From: Gnetum montanum
Taxonomy: Eukaryota; Streptophyta; Gnetopsida; Gnetales; Gnetaceae
Length of the DNA: 64,000 bases
Assembly: GCA_015680685.1 (NCBI GenBank)
Contig: MNCI01022113.1
Span: forward strand, 502,945-566,944
Reading direction: 5' to 3'
The notes under the pieces were generated by a model. That model had not been told where the DNA came from, did no database searches, and worked only from the letters and a program-made list of their open reading frames with translations. This document shows positions 11,631 through 23,031 of the stretch, piece after piece. The position numbers and the translations under genes are program-made. How positions within the stretch are numbered: position 1 is the stretch's first letter; every line of letters starts with the position of its first letter.

Positions 11631-12461
11631 TGATGAGCCGTGATATCGCATCAGCCGCGATATCACGTACACGATATTACATCTGCGATATCGCGTCAAC
11701 CCCTACGATATCACGTACATGATATCGTAGCCTGCCGTCATGTCTATAAATAAGAGGCAGCTTTCCCTTGGTCAATCATCTAGATCTAGATCCTTAGCCA
11801 AACTATAACAATTTTACCATTCTAGAGTTAGAATAAATTCCATGTGCCTGCAATAGGAGTCTCAAAGTGAACGGATCTTTATTCGAGCAAATTGTACCTG
11901 AGCACACATTTGTGTATGGCAATAAAGATGAACTTTCTGATAAACCTTGCAGCATATGGACTAAGCTAAATAGGATTTAATTATTGTTAAATGTTTAAAT
12001 TATTTCCTAGATAATTAATCTCTCTCAACCCTTAACTCTCCTAGTTAAGTGCATTCAGTACGACCGCTTTGAGCACATGTGTAACGCTTGGTAACCCAGT
12101 AACGAGTAGCATTTGGTAATCCCAATAGTGTTGCACTGGTTTAGGGTATGTGTGGCAAGTGGGAATGGATACTGGTGCTAGGATAATTAGAACTTAGTTA
12201 ATGAAAGTTAGTCATTTAGTCTCTTCACCTTTCCCCTCTTAGCATAGGCATTAAAAAGATAAAAGTTATAAAAATCACATGCCTCAAACTTACTTAACCA
12301 TACAACCATGACAATACAAGTAAGTTTGGGAGGACAACGATTGGTTAACCTTAAGTGTTCCATTAAGGCGCATAAGCACTTAGTCCTTGGAGTTCGACCA
12401 AATCGCGTGTGAGATGCTCGTATTTGTATGGTTGAGTGTAGGGGTACCTTGACACTCATCA
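11631..12461 (+). repeat. 3' LTR of A2
   Basis: Begins TGATGAGCCGTGATATCGCA right after the family 3' tail and ends GACACTCATCA, next to the TSD tacac. It aligns with the 5' LTR along its length, with an additional GATATC-containing block in U3. Open frames inside it (for example on the minus strand at 12208-12516) are chance frames that recur in the other LTR. Confidence 0.92.
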
Positions 12462-12466
12462 TACAC

Positions 12467-13025
12467 CCTACCAATTTTGGCAACATGAAGCAAGTAGATT
12501 GAATAAGCAATAACATGGGAATCTTGGGAATTCCACAAAACCTTACTATATATGAAAAAGAATAATTGAAAATTTATTTTTTGAATGAAATTAATTTTGA
12601 AAATTTCCTTTCAAGGAAGCATAGAAGAACACACATAATAAAATATTTCCCTTTTATAAAAAGCTTTAAACCTAGAAAATTGTATGCTGGGATTAAGAGG
12701 ATATACCCCATTATGGAAATCTAAGACTTTTTAGATGACCACAAGTATAATTATGACTCTTCTAAAATTCATTTGTCAATGAGTACTCTCCCAAAGATAG
12801 TAAATGTTGCACCATTGAGTTAACAAATTTTTATAGTAAACAGTTCTAAATATGGGAAAACCCCAACAATTCTAACAACTTAGAAGTTTTAAGATATTCA
12901 AAATTATCAACTTCTAGCAAATCAATGGCTTTAACTACATTACTATGATATAAAATAATGCAAACAAAAGCTACACTACCTATGGTCATGGGGAGAGCTT
13001 GGCCAAAATGCTTGGGAGGAGCCAT
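12467..13025 (-). pseudogene. Gene G, 5' part (beyond the A2 insertion)
   Basis: On the minus strand an ATG at 13025 opens a frame starting MAPPKHFGQALPMTIG. It continues, with a few stops, through VVKAIDLLEVDNFEYLKTSK, LLELLGFSHI and KFVNSMVQHLLSLGEYSLT, a helical pattern with alternating hydrophobics. The general style (a helix-rich domain ahead of coiled coils) resembles the accessory proteins in C and D, but I cannot show homology by eye. It rejoins the 6600-8044 blocks if A2 and one TSD copy are removed. Confidence 0.4.
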
Positions 13026-13449
13026 GATGCAAACTCTGCTGCAATGAATAATCTCTACAACTCTACTATGTTATTCAAGGATTATGTGTTCAAAGACCTG
13101 TATCCTCATGAATTTATAGAAAGATTAGTCATTAAAGTAGCAGTTGAAAAGCTAAGTTATTAATGGAAAAATTACAATTGAAGTTTAGTTAACAAATTAA
13201 TTAATTATTTAATTGGTTATTAATTTTTTTAATTATATATTTTACAAGCTCAGTAAATGGAAGTATCTTAAGTCCAACATGTAGTGCTCTTCAAGATGAT
13301 TCTAATGATATTAATTTCATCAAAATCTAATGTATGGTTTGTGAGATATCACATTTCTTGGTAAATATATCATTAATTAAAATTTTAAAAAACTTAACCT
13401 TAGAAAAGTAAAGTTAATTTTTAAAAAATTTTAATCTTCCTTACAAAAA

Positions 13450-13520
13450 TTAAGATTGGGAGTCAAACCCATGACCTATAACTTACCAAGCAAAATTCTT
13501 AACCATCAATGTGTTGGCCA
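13450..13520 (-). repeat. tRNA-like segment, probable SINE head remnant
   Basis: The minus strand reads …TGGTTAAGAATTTTG…GGTCATGGGTTTGACTCCC. That is a box-A-like element (TGGTTAAGAAT) and a box-B-like element (GGTTTGACTCC, consensus GGTTCGANNCC) at tRNA-like spacing. This is the usual head of plant tRNA-derived SINEs and would be an RNA polymerase III promoter. No cloverleaf with paired acceptor stem is apparent, so I do not call a tRNA gene. An AT-rich body follows on the minus strand (13380-13450). Confidence 0.4.
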
Positions 13521-13781
13521 CCAAAGCAAATCCTGTGAGAATAATGCCAACATTAAATATGTGGTATCACCTAAATTAGGAGAATGATAATTATAGCATG
13601 TTCCAATTAATAGATTATAAGGTACATATAGAAGATAATATTAATGTACCTATTTAAAATACATAAGATAAAGAGAAATCCCATAAATAATGGGATGTGT
13701 ATAGGATGTAATGAGGAGGAATCCCTAAAATCAAGGAATTTGTCAAAAGCTAATTTAGGAATATTGTCATATGGATCTATG

Positions 13782-13967
13782 TATAAATATAGTACAATGC
13801 TAATAGAATGCAATGCCTCACCACTTACCCCAATTTTTTTAGGGGTGTGGAACAACACTTTATTTTTTATAAATTCTTTGTATTTCCATCATGGGATGTG
13901 ATGTTTGGTTTTTTAGTTTCCCTATATTTTAATTCTCTCATCTTACTCATTACTCTCAATTCTTTCA
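13782..13967 (+). repeat. Putative LTR end (R-U5) of element H
   Basis: A TATA-like GTATAAATATAG at about 13781-13792 lies some 185 bp before a sequence ending TCTTTCA, which is followed two bases later by a Met-type primer site. This is the order TATA, leader, LTR end, PBS. The left end of the LTR could not be placed and no partner copy was found. Confidence 0.35.
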
Positions 13968-13969
13968 TT

Positions 13970-13981
13970 TGGTATTAGAGT
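13970..13981 (+). other. Primer-binding-site-like sequence of element H
   Basis: TGGTATTAGAGT differs by a couple of bases from TGGTATCAGAGC (initiator tRNA-Met). H would be a plus-strand element whose interior was then interrupted by B at 14076. Confidence 0.4.
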
Positions 13982-14075
13982 TGAGTGCTCAAATTTCATT
14001 TTGGCATAATAGCATGAGGAAATGATCTTGGTTTATTAATCCTCTATTGAATCTTACTAAGTCAAAAATTAGTAG

Positions 14076-14827
14076 TGATGAGTGGTGAGGTACCCCTATG
14101 CCAAACCATACGAATCACTAAGGCATTCATGCATGATCCGGTTGAATTCCATGGACCTATAGTTCTCAAGTGCACTAATTTCTCTAGGAAGTGAAATGGG
14201 TGTTGAGAACATTCGTTGTCTTCCCAACTACACTTGTGAAGCTCAAGGATATGGTTTAAGTGTAATTAAGATACATCATTTTTATCATTTTATGTTTTAT
14301 AAATTTAATTACCTACAATAAGAATGGAAGATAAAAGAATTTTAGCCTGCTACCTAGCTAGCCTGACACAAGTGCTACACGTATGCTTGAAGTGATCATG
14401 CTTGTGTTCACTAATAATTAGAAATTAATTGCTACATGAAAATGCATTAAAGTAAAGTTCTTGGATGATGAATGCATTAAAGAAATATTAATCTATTCTC
14501 AGTGCTACAAGGATGATCAAAATAGCTCATTTTTATTCTCATCACATTGTTGTGCTCAAGTACATCAGTGTTCGAATAAAGTTCTATACACCCTTAGACT
14601 CCTACTGTAGGCACTAAAAAAATATTCTAACTTTGGAAAAAACAAACTGCAAGAGCTTCGCTATGCTATGACAAAAACTGATATGAAAATCATGATCCTA
14701 GGTGCTATATTTATAGGCCAGCATATACCCCACAATATTGAATATTTGACATTACATCTTGGGCTTCAACATCGGGTATTTGATGTCAAGGCTCTAATAT
14801 CAAAGCTAGTCAAAACATGATTCATCA
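14076..14827 (-). repeat. 3' LTR of B
   Basis: Plus strand TGATGAGTGGTGAGGTACCC … TGATTCATCA. Compared with the 5' LTR it lacks about 65 bp around 14370 (present at 21905-21980), so it is 752 bp against 817 bp. U3 at its right end has TATA-like TATATTTATAGGCC (about 14707). Confidence 0.9.
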
Positions 14828-16850
14828 TACCGCCATGATTGAATGAAAACTCGTCCTCAACTGAAGAAGAGGAGGAACAAGTTCCTTACAAAATATTGGG
14901 TAGGTATGGAATTATTAACTTACAACTAACTCAAATGGAACATACAGACTCCTAAGTGCCTGAGTGTATGGAGTTACAATCTTTTACAAAATTGGGTGTT
15001 CATGATAAGAGAAGTGAACACCTTCGATAAAATTGACATACAATGCCTCTTGGTAGCTGAAGAGTGAGAGAGGAGATCCAACGATCATGCACAGTCCTTG
15101 TCATGTGATATTGTTGCATCATTCTTGGTGAAGATAGTTTTGCTTTTAGTCCATGCTTTTCACTGCATTCACAAAAAAATTGTGAATTAGTATGCAATGT
15201 GTAACACATAGCTGTTAAGTTCCTTGTCTCATTGGTGGTTACACTCAACTAGGTTGCGATTGTGGTAGATTGATTTGTTTAGTAGCGTTAGCAAGAAGAC
15301 TAACAAATACGGTAACATGAATAAGTAGTTCATTAAATTTGAAAATGTTCAAACAGGATGAAATGCCTAAAAGGGTTTAAGAATTCATAGTAATAGAAAG
15401 GAAAGTTCACTAAAAACTGTTATGAAGATGTGCACAATTGGATGTCATTGATGAGGTAAATAAAAGGATTTGATTGTGAGAATGTCTAAGGATAAAGAAC
15501 TTAACTAACCCAACCAAAAGATATGCAAGTAGGTCCTTCCCAAAGCAAGCATAGGCCTTTTATGCCCTTGCATAACTTCAAACCAATGAGTTCGTGGGCT
15601 CCATGGAAGATTAATGGTAACAAAAAGTTAAGAATTTTGACACATCAAACCAAGACATCGAACAAGAACATGAAATTAGTAGTAAGGTAAGACATGGAAA
15701 GCATAGATGGATGAGAGAGAGTGAAATGGAGTTCCTGATTAAGGTTACATAAAGTCCCTTGTGAATTTTATGGTTAAATGACTTGATAAGATTCATCATT
15801 AGTTAAGACCAAAACCAACCATGTTCAGTGACATCGCATTACCATTCTAAGATCAGTCCACCCTCTTCGGACACAAGAGTACTCCCACAAAACAACTAGC
15901 ATTCCTTATTAGAGAAGAAAAGAGAAGTAGAAAGTGAGAAAGGGCCTTAGTTAGAGGGGACCTTTAAGCACGGGTAACATGTCTTTTTAGTCTCATAACC
16001 AATACTTGTAGCCTATTATTTCCTCTAAGGGATATACTTTAAACTTCTATCATTTTTTATTTTTATTTTTTTGAAATGGGAACCACACCATGCAAAGACT
16101 TATTTAACTTCCTTTTATTGGTTGACATAGAATGGTAAGAAATCCATAAAAACACACATGCACCCAAGAAAATAGAAAGGCACAAAGAATACTGAATCTC
16201 CTTAAAGTCACATCCTATTCAAACCTTTGAATCTTTTCCAAATCTAAAAACTACCAAAGTCACAAATTCATTAAACTTTTATTAATGAAAAAGGGACTAC
16301 ACATTTTCAAAACAAGGAAAACCATAGAGTTTCTGGATGGGTGAATGTTGTGGACTCACTACCTATTGCATAAACAGGAAACCATGTCCTAATTATTCAT
16401 AACAAAATTCAAAGCTAGAATCTAGACACCAACAATCAAATAACCAGATAGCACATGCCCACATCAATTAAATCAAATTGTACTTAGTTGGTAATAAGAC
16501 GCTTATTATTAAAACAAGATAAGAAAATCACATCCTAATAAAGAAAAATATATAAGAAATTGTAAAATATTCAAGAAAAAAGAAATTGTACTAATAATGT
16601 TATAAAACAAAATCTTTGAAAATTAATAATGTAGAAAACAAAAAGTGTAAAATAAAGAACTTGTAAAACAAAAAGCTGTAAAATAAAAATGAGTAAAACA
16701 AAAATATGCAAAAATAAGGAGCCACTTATATGATTAGCATGGATGACCATCTCCCCCATGACTAAGTTGAAAGGTGAATATCTAAAATATTGAGCATGGT
16801 TGTCCATTTGATAATGCATTTTTTGTATTAGCTAGCTTATGCTCATTGAA
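14828..16850 (-). other. B 3' untranslated region and polypurine-tract area
   Basis: About 2 kb without a domain. Next to the LTR is the conserved family tail (minus strand: GAGTTTTCATTCAATCATGG, then CGGTA). The block 15520-15580 (GCAAGTAGGTCCTTCCCAAA) recurs in C at 35920-35980. The AT-rich stretch 16560-16720 with repeated TGTAAAA motifs recurs in C at 36850-36930. Small open frames (15000-15248, 16571-16819) show no recognisable similarity. Confidence 0.6.
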
Positions 16851-16899
16851 AGGTTTGACTTGTTGTATGTTGACCAATTATTTCTTGTTTGGGCTCTCA

Positions 16900-17960
16900 A
16901 GGTTGTAGATCATCATGGACCTAGAAGAAAAAGTTTCATAAATGATGTAAGGTCCTTCCCATAATGTTTGAAACTTAGTTCATTGACGTATACGTGTGGG
17001 GTTCCAGTAGAGAACCTTATATTCTAGTTGAAGTTTGGCTTTCCTGATTTCAATGTCATGGCACTTTTTGTTGAATGCTTTGTGCAACTCATTAGATGAT
17101 AGGGCCAATAATCAGTTTTTTTCTAGGAAGTTGAGATTCATCAATCTTTCTTTTTGTGCTAGACTCAAGTCAAGGTCAAGGTCATAAGTTGTTAACAGTG
17201 TACAAAGCTTGGATTGAATAGGAAGTGTTGGTAATTTTCCATACACAAGCTCATAGGAAGAGTAGCCTATACGAAGTTTCCATGTTGAGTAGGAGGCCCA
17301 AAGGGCATCATTGAGTTAGTGTTTCCTATATTTGCCAATAGTTCTTGTTAGAATCATCGTGATTTCCCTACTAGTAACCTTAGCCTGACCATTGGCTTGG
17401 GAGTGGTAGGGTGTTATGAGTTTATGTTCAACCCCCAAGCATTGCATGAGCTTCCAAAAAGTAGTTCTTGTAAAGTAAGTTCCATTATCAAAAATTAATG
17501 CATGTGGCACACCAAACATGTTTACAACATTTTTTTGTACAAATTGAGTAGCAGTAGAAGATGTATAGTTGATGACAGCTGCTACTTCTACCCATTTTGT
17601 ACAATAGTCAACAGTGACTATGATGTACATCTTTCCATTTGACATGGGTGTGATGGGACCCATGAAATCAATGCCCCAGATGTTGAATGGTTCCAGTGGT
17701 TGAATCCATTGTTGAGGTCCTTTCATTCAAGTATTCATTCAACCATCTCATTGGCATCATTCACAAGAGCAGAAATAAAGGTGAGCATCCTTGAAAATTA
17801 TTGGCCAATAGTACCTTGCCATTAGGATTTTAATCGTCATGCATCTCCCAACATAGTGGCCTCCACAAGGACCTTCATGAGCATCCTAAAGAACATGAAA
17901 TTAATCAACATTAGGGACACACCATTGAACTAGGCCATCAGCACACATCTTGTACAAGTT
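16900..17960 (-). pseudogene. B integrase remnant
   Basis: The zinc-binding part (about 17960-17790) shows HEGPCGGHYVGRC…CSCE-stop-CQ, the H2C2 pattern. The core is best seen in the open segment 17316-17726 (136 codons): W-G-I-D-F-M-G-P with Asp20, F-D-N-G-T-Y-F with Asp80, and NGQAKVT with Lys at residue 116. Position 116 is 35 residues after Asp80, where DD35E integrases have Glu. Glu to Lys is a GAG-to-AAG change and would abolish strand transfer. Integrase inserts the cDNA into the host genome. The C-terminal part decays from 17315 towards 16900. Confidence 0.85.
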
Positions 17961-18149
17961 TCTATTGATCTCCATGAATCATTTCACTTGGTGAAGAAAC
18001 TATTACTTCTTCTAGTAGTCCAACCCTTGTGACATCTCTTAAGTGAGAAGATAGGTTAGAATGCCATCATACCATTTATGTTCATTGGGAAATTATCTAA
18101 TTATATTAATAAACATATCAGATAGTGGATTTTCCTCCTCTTTGTTGTT

Positions 18150-18600
18150 TTATCATAGCTAAGAAAAGTGGTGAGCAACCACATTCTTAGTACCCTTTTG
18201 ATCTACCATCGTAAAATTGAATTGCTGTAACATCACTAGCCATCATATGACACGGGGGCTCACCATTGGCTTTTTCATTAGGAAGTGGATGACACTGTGG
18301 TCTATTTACACAAACAACTTCTATCCAAGCACATAATTCCTGAACTTCTCTAGAGCAAACACCACTGCCATCAATTCTTTTCCTGTGGTGGTGTAGTTTA
18401 GTTGTGCACCCACAATGCTTTGACTAGTGTAGTGGATGTAGTATGAACGTTTCTTGTTGTCCATCTACATAAGCATAGCTCCCAAGGCATAATTTGATGT
18501 ATCCGTCATCACATGAAATGGTCTAGACCAGTCAGGTGCTTGTAGCATTAGAGTTTTTATAAGTTTTTCCTTTAGTTTTTGGAATGCTCTTTCACATTCC
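18150..18600 (-). pseudogene. B RNase H remnant
   Basis: Minus-strand translation shows the RNase HI-like domain of Ty3/gypsy Pol: …YYIHYTSQSIVGAQLNYTTT, GKELMAVVFALEKFRNYVLG, then DHSVIHFLMKKP with stops in between. ELMAVVFAL and the following DH are the conserved landmarks, equivalent to YPTTEKELLAVV…TDH. It would degrade the RNA strand during reverse transcription. It lies between RT and integrase, the Ty3/gypsy order. Confidence 0.75.
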
Positions 18601-19400
18601 ATGGTCTAGAAAAATGGAACATCTTTCTTTGTTAGCTCTACTAATGGCTTTGTGATCTTAGAGAAATTCTCTATGAATCGTCGATACTAGCTAGTACGTC
18701 CAAGGAATGATCAAACATCTTTGATAATTTCTAGTTGGTCACTTATTTCTTGAATGACCCTTATTTTCTCAGGGTCTACCTCAATTCCTACTTGTGATAT
18801 TCTATGCCCCAATATAGTGCCTTCCTGGATCATTAGATGACTCTTTTGCTAGTGGAGCTTGAGTTTTATCTTAACACATCATTTCAGTACTTGCTCAAGG
18901 TGGTCTAGGGCTTGCTCAAATGTAGCTCCATAGGTGGAGAATTCATCTATGAATACTTCCATACCTTTACTTATTTGCTATTGGAAAATGCTTAAAACCA
19001 AGTGTTGGAGTGTAGCAAGGGCATTACATAGATCAAATGGCATCTTATGATATGCAAAAGTCCCCTATGGACTTGTGAATGTTGTCTTGGCCTAGTCTTT
19101 TGGTGCAATTTGAATTTGGTTATAGCCACTATAACCATCTAGAAAACTATATTAGCAATGCCCAAATATTGTGTCTAATACTTGATCAACAAATGGAAAT
19201 GGAAAATGGTTCTTGAATGTTGCCATATTCAGTAGCTGAAAATCAATGTAGACCCACCACTTGCCTCCTTTCTTTAGCATAATCATGAGTGGACTAACCC
19301 ACTCTCTATTTGCAATGGGATAAATGAACCTTGCCTTGAGGAGTTGTTCGATTTCCTCTTTGATAATCTACTTTAGTTTGCGGTTCAATCATCTCTATGG
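18600..19400 (-). pseudogene. B reverse transcriptase remnant
   Basis: The RT palm is recognisable by FIDEFSTYG at about 18939-18953 on the minus strand, followed by LDHLEQVL. This matches the plant gypsy motif FVDDFSVYG, but the second catalytic Asp is Glu. Further upstream pieces (LPFDLCNALATLQHL-like, NREWVSPLMIMLKKG-like) are in shifted frames. The enzyme would copy element RNA into cDNA. Several stops and the altered YxDD box make it inactive. Confidence 0.75.
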
Positions 19401-20110
19401 CTATCTCTTTAGCTTCATGGCCAAATTAGTGTAGATGCAATGTTGGCATATCCTAGGATCAATCCCTGTGAGTTCAGGATATGACCAAGCAAAATCTATT
19501 GACCATTTTTCAACCACATTCAACAACATCTTTTTTTGCTCTAGAGCAGGATTTGCATTGATTATGACTGGCTTCCTATTTTTTAAGAACACATATTTTA
19601 TTCTAGCTAGTAGAGTTTTTAGTTCAAGGGACTTTTGTCTGAGATTTTTAGGAATTTCCAACTCTCCCCAATAGGTATCATCATTTGCATCATTAGAGAG
19701 TTGGTGATGAACTTACTCTAGTTCATCCATGACTATGACATATGTGCATGTCAAGCTCTCAGTCAATTCCATGCAAAGTATGCTACTTTTAGAATTAGTG
19801 GTTAACCATTGGGTGCCCTCTTATTTTGTGGCTACTATGTACAAACACCATTGAATTTTTTCTTCTAGTACACACTACTTGCATGTAGAGATGGATGCTC
19901 ATTTTACTACCTAGAGTTTCTGCACACAATTGCACCATGTATCGCTATATGCGATGCATGGAACTTGCTTCTTCTTGATCTTTCCAAATGCATTTTCATT
20001 AGATATTTCTAGGAAAAGATCTCTGATGTCCATTCTTGCATTAATCCACTTTTCTCTTTAGCTACCTACTTGATTAATCTTTGGATCTAATGGACACTTA
20101 ATTTTTCCAA
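19401..20110 (-). pseudogene. B Pol segment between protease and RT
   Basis: The open piece 19401-19661 (86 codons) has LELKTLLARIKYVFL, NPALEQKKMLLNVVEKW and TGIDPRICQHCIY, the conserved entry into the gypsy RT (consensus of the type LKPLPSHLKYAFL … ISPSICMHKI). Upstream (19930-20080) is the protease C-terminal extension MDIRDLFLEISNEN…QVPCIAYSDTW, matching element E at 1090-1250. The protease active site itself is missing. Confidence 0.7.
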
Positions 20111-20274
20111 CTACCATTGGGCATAAACACCAAGGGTTCTTCCTATTTTAGATCAAAACCCATCTACAATGTGATGAAGGTAGTCTAGTTGAGAATAATC
20201 ATGGCCATGACATCTATGCATTAAGAAATAGTATCAACCTATGGTGGCATCCAAGTTGGACACTCTGGAGTATG

Positions 20275-21120
20275 TCTAATATTTTTCATTAAAAAATTTA
20301 AATATTATACTCCATCACCTAATAGATTCTGATTCTAAGGACTAGTACTAGTTCTCTTCTTCTTTAAGGAGTGTCCGTGGGAACAACTTAAGTTTTTTCC
20401 ACTCATTCTCTATGTTCTGCAAGGCACATGCATCTTGGAAAGCTTGGAGATGGTTCTGCATATCTAAGTTATATCCCCCTTCTAACCAAGGAATATTGTT
20501 CATATCTAGCCACTTGAACACACTATCCTTTACATGCCTTGTTGGAATTTGTATTGCCTTTATGATATTGAGCATACTTTGGATAGCAAGTAAAGGCTCA
20601 TCAAGGCCATGATTATAGTTCCTACAATATCCTCTACTACCCCTTCATTCATGGCAATGTGCCTCTCTTGAATGTTTTTGTCCTTGATATTGCCTTGCCT
20701 GATGGTCCCTTTGATCATTTTGGTCCCATTGATCACCTTCATCATGGTTGTGCCTCTTGTGGTTACGATCAGAGCCAAAAGAAGAAGATGATGATGATGA
20801 AGGTGAAGAGGAAGAAGAACTACTGCCATCACGGTGCTTGCTACCACTTCTTTGATGATCGAAACCATGATCACAATCTTGTTTCTTATCCATATCCCTG
20901 TCTTAGCTTGCCTCTTTGGATCCTTCTTTATCATTGGATCCATCCTTACCAAAGCTAGGATTGTGAATTGTGGACTATAGGTTCTAGTTTTGACTTCCTT
21001 CATTGAAGTCAAAGAGAGGAATTTCACTGAATGGAAAACCCCTAGAGAAGGGTTCACCATCATCTTTTTGGTACAATAGGAATGGGAAATCATTAAATCC
21101 TTTTCCCTTTGTAAATTCAT
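20275..21120 (-). pseudogene. B gag pseudogene, C-terminally deleted
   Basis: 20348-20575 (75 codons) carries KWLDMNNIPWLEGGYN, HLQAFQDACALQNIENEWKK and LKLFPRTLL, the capsid-like core. 20560-21120 carries the basic/Ser-rich N-terminal region with a His- and Ser-rich low-complexity stretch (20760-20860). Past about 20275 the sequence jumps to the protease C-terminal extension, so the Gag C-terminus, zinc motif and protease active site were lost in one deletion. The core retains CAG and TGG at the codons that are stops in A2. Confidence 0.8.
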
Positions 21121-21594
21121 GACATTGTTCTAACTTTCGATCCCATAAACATTATGCCTTAGTGGGACGATAATCCCTAGCATTAGTATCTTGCACAACA
21201 TACTCAGCATAAAGTTCCTAGAAACCCCATCATATAAGCATTTTTTGGAACATTACAGGAATGGATCAATTAGGTAGCAACACGATGTTGCCCTCCATGT
21301 CACGCCACCACAGCTATTCATCTTGGTGTAAGATGAAGGTGAAATTAGGTACATACTCACTAGGATGAGCATATGCCACTCTATACTATTGAGGCACTGG
21401 CTGATGTATTCCATCAGAACTAGGTAGAGAAGCACTCCTATGAGAAGAAAACATCTTATATTAGAAAATAAAAAATGTATTGTGCTTTTAGAAATTTTTA
21501 TATTTATTTTTAAAGTATGATATGACTCTAAGGTTCATTTCGATGAGTTGAATAATATTTCACTAGTCCTAGATAATGCATGAAGCAACCAAAA

Positions 21595-21615
21595 GGTCCT
21601 CAGCAATGATGCCAA
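21595..21615 (-). other. Primer-binding site of B (tRNA-Asp type)
   Basis: Minus strand TTGGCATCATTGCTGAGGACC adjoins the 5' LTR and is a mutated TGGCGCCGTTGCCGGGGA. It fixes the right-hand LTR as the 5' LTR. Confidence 0.75.
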
Positions 21616-22432
21616 TGATGAGGGGTGAGGTACCCCTATGCCCAACCATACGAATCACTAAGGTGATCACGCATGATCTAGTCAATATCCATGGACCTTT
21701 AGGTCTCAAGTGCACTAATTTCTCTAGGAAGTGAAATGGGCGTTGAGAACATTTATTGTCCTCCCAGCTACACTTGCAAATCTCAAGGATATGGGTACAT
21801 CATTTTTATCATTTTATGTTTTATAAATTTAACTGCCTACAACAAGAATGAAAGATAAAGGAATTTAATATCTAATTAGCCTACTACCTAGCTAGCCTAA
21901 CACAAGTACCCATTTCCACTTTCTAGACACATCCTAAATGCATGTAGTGCTACTGGGTTACCAAACGTTAAGCGTTTCTAAGTTACTAAGTGCTAGACAT
22001 ATGCTCAAAGTGGTCATTCTTGTGTTTGTTAACAACTAGAAATTAATTACTTAATGAAAATGCATTAAAGTAAAGCACTTAAATGATGAATGCATTAAAG
22101 AAATATTAATCTATTCTTAGTGCTGCAAGAATGATCAAAAGAGCTCATCTTTATTCCCATCACACTACTGTGGTCAAGTACATCAGTGTTCGAATAAAGT
22201 TTCATACACACTTAGACTCCTGTTTGGAGAAAACAAACTGTAAGAACTTTGCTATGCTATGAAAAAAAATAATATGAAAATCATGAGCCTAGGCACTATA
22301 TTTATAGGCCAGCATATACCCTATGATATCAGATATTCAACATCGCATCCTAGGCTTTGACATCGGGTATCCAATGTCAAGGCTCCAATATTAGATATCC
22401 AATATTCAAGCTAGTCAAAACATGGTTCATAA
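21616..22432 (-). repeat. 5' LTR of B
   Basis: Plus strand TGATGAGGGGTGAGGTACCC … CATGGTTCATAA; the terminal TCATCA has become TCATAA. TATA-like TATATTTATAGGCC near 22298 and repeated GATATC/GATATT-type motifs (22320-22410) mark U3. The following bases are the TSD agtag. Confidence 0.9.
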
Positions 22433-22437
22433 AGTAG

Positions 22438-23026
22438 TACTAAGTTTTGTAGAGAAAGAGTCAATTTTTTTCTTGAGAAAAATATTATTGATATAGTTTT
22501 GTAGAAATAATGATAACCATCATAAATATTGGGATTTCTACATCAAGATTTGATATGCCAGCTCCCACAAAATGGCCTTCACTACTTCTACGATGATGAA
22601 AAATAGCCAAGAGAGATCCTTGGAGAAAGAGATATATAATATATGGCAGTGATAGCAACATAGATAGCTAGATGCAAAGTTGTTGTAGCCACAATCACAA
22701 TCATATCCATGCACACATGGAAGCTCAAAGCCACTACTACAACCACTGATGACACCAAGCATTAGCTATAATAAGAATATGGAGAAGAAGTAAATGGTAA
22801 ATCTTGATCATAGTGTTTTTTAATATTGTCATAGAGATCAAAGAAAAATCATGTAGTAGATGAAGGTTTGTGCATATCTTTGTCATAGGCATAGCCTTAA
22901 GAAAACTAGACTTGTTTAATTCTCACATATCCATCGTAGCAACAGAATAAGGATCTTTAAAAAGTGAAGTACAGTAAGCTATGGTTAGTAAAATAAACTA
23001 GGCATTTTTAAAGAATTTTTTAAGAG
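22438..23026. other. Unassigned target DNA between B and D
   Basis: AT-rich sequence, perhaps the interior of H. The small open frames carry no recognisable motif. It is continuous with 49986 onward if D is removed. Confidence 0.4.
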
Positions 23027-23031
23027 AAAGA

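Larger units (their letters stand above)
8050..12461 (+). mobile_element. Element A2: complete gag-only Athila-like LTR retrotransposon
   Basis: Complete 4412-bp element with exact 5-bp target duplications tacac at 8045-8049 and 12462-12466. The LTRs are 8050-8835 and 11631-12461, both TGATGAGCC…ACTCATCA. Internally it has a tRNA-Asp-type primer site, a gag remnant, a short zinc motif and the family's 3' tail (…GGAACTCGAGGATGAGTTTT…CATGGCGGTA). No protease, RT, RNase H or integrase sequence can be found in its 2.8-kb interior, so it could move only with enzymes supplied by a relative such as B. It splits gene G. Confidence 0.92.
14076..22432 (-). mobile_element. Element B: complete Athila-like Ty3/gypsy element with gag and pol
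   Basis: 8357-bp minus-strand element with exact 5-bp duplications agtag at 14071-14075 and 22433-22437. The 3' LTR is 14076-14827 and the 5' LTR 21616-22432. Reading from right to left it has a PBS, gag, a fragment between protease and RT, RT, RNase H, integrase and a long 3' untranslated region. All frames are broken. It is the only Athila-like element in the window with visible RT and integrase, and so represents the helper type for gag-only relatives A2 and C. Confidence 0.93.

Noticed and set aside
8582-12516. Minus-strand frames at 8582-8782 and 12208-12516 that share sequence
   Set aside because: Both lie in the two LTRs of A2 (the second running slightly beyond), so they are duplicated non-coding sequence rather than a gene family.
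13450-13520. A functional tRNA gene
   Set aside because: Box A and B are present, but no closed acceptor stem or clear anticodon arm can be drawn, and the sequence has mutated box positions.
20645-20958. Ser/His-rich frames on both strands
   Set aside because: Low-complexity trinucleotide-like sequence in the B gag N-terminal region; the other frames are shadows.
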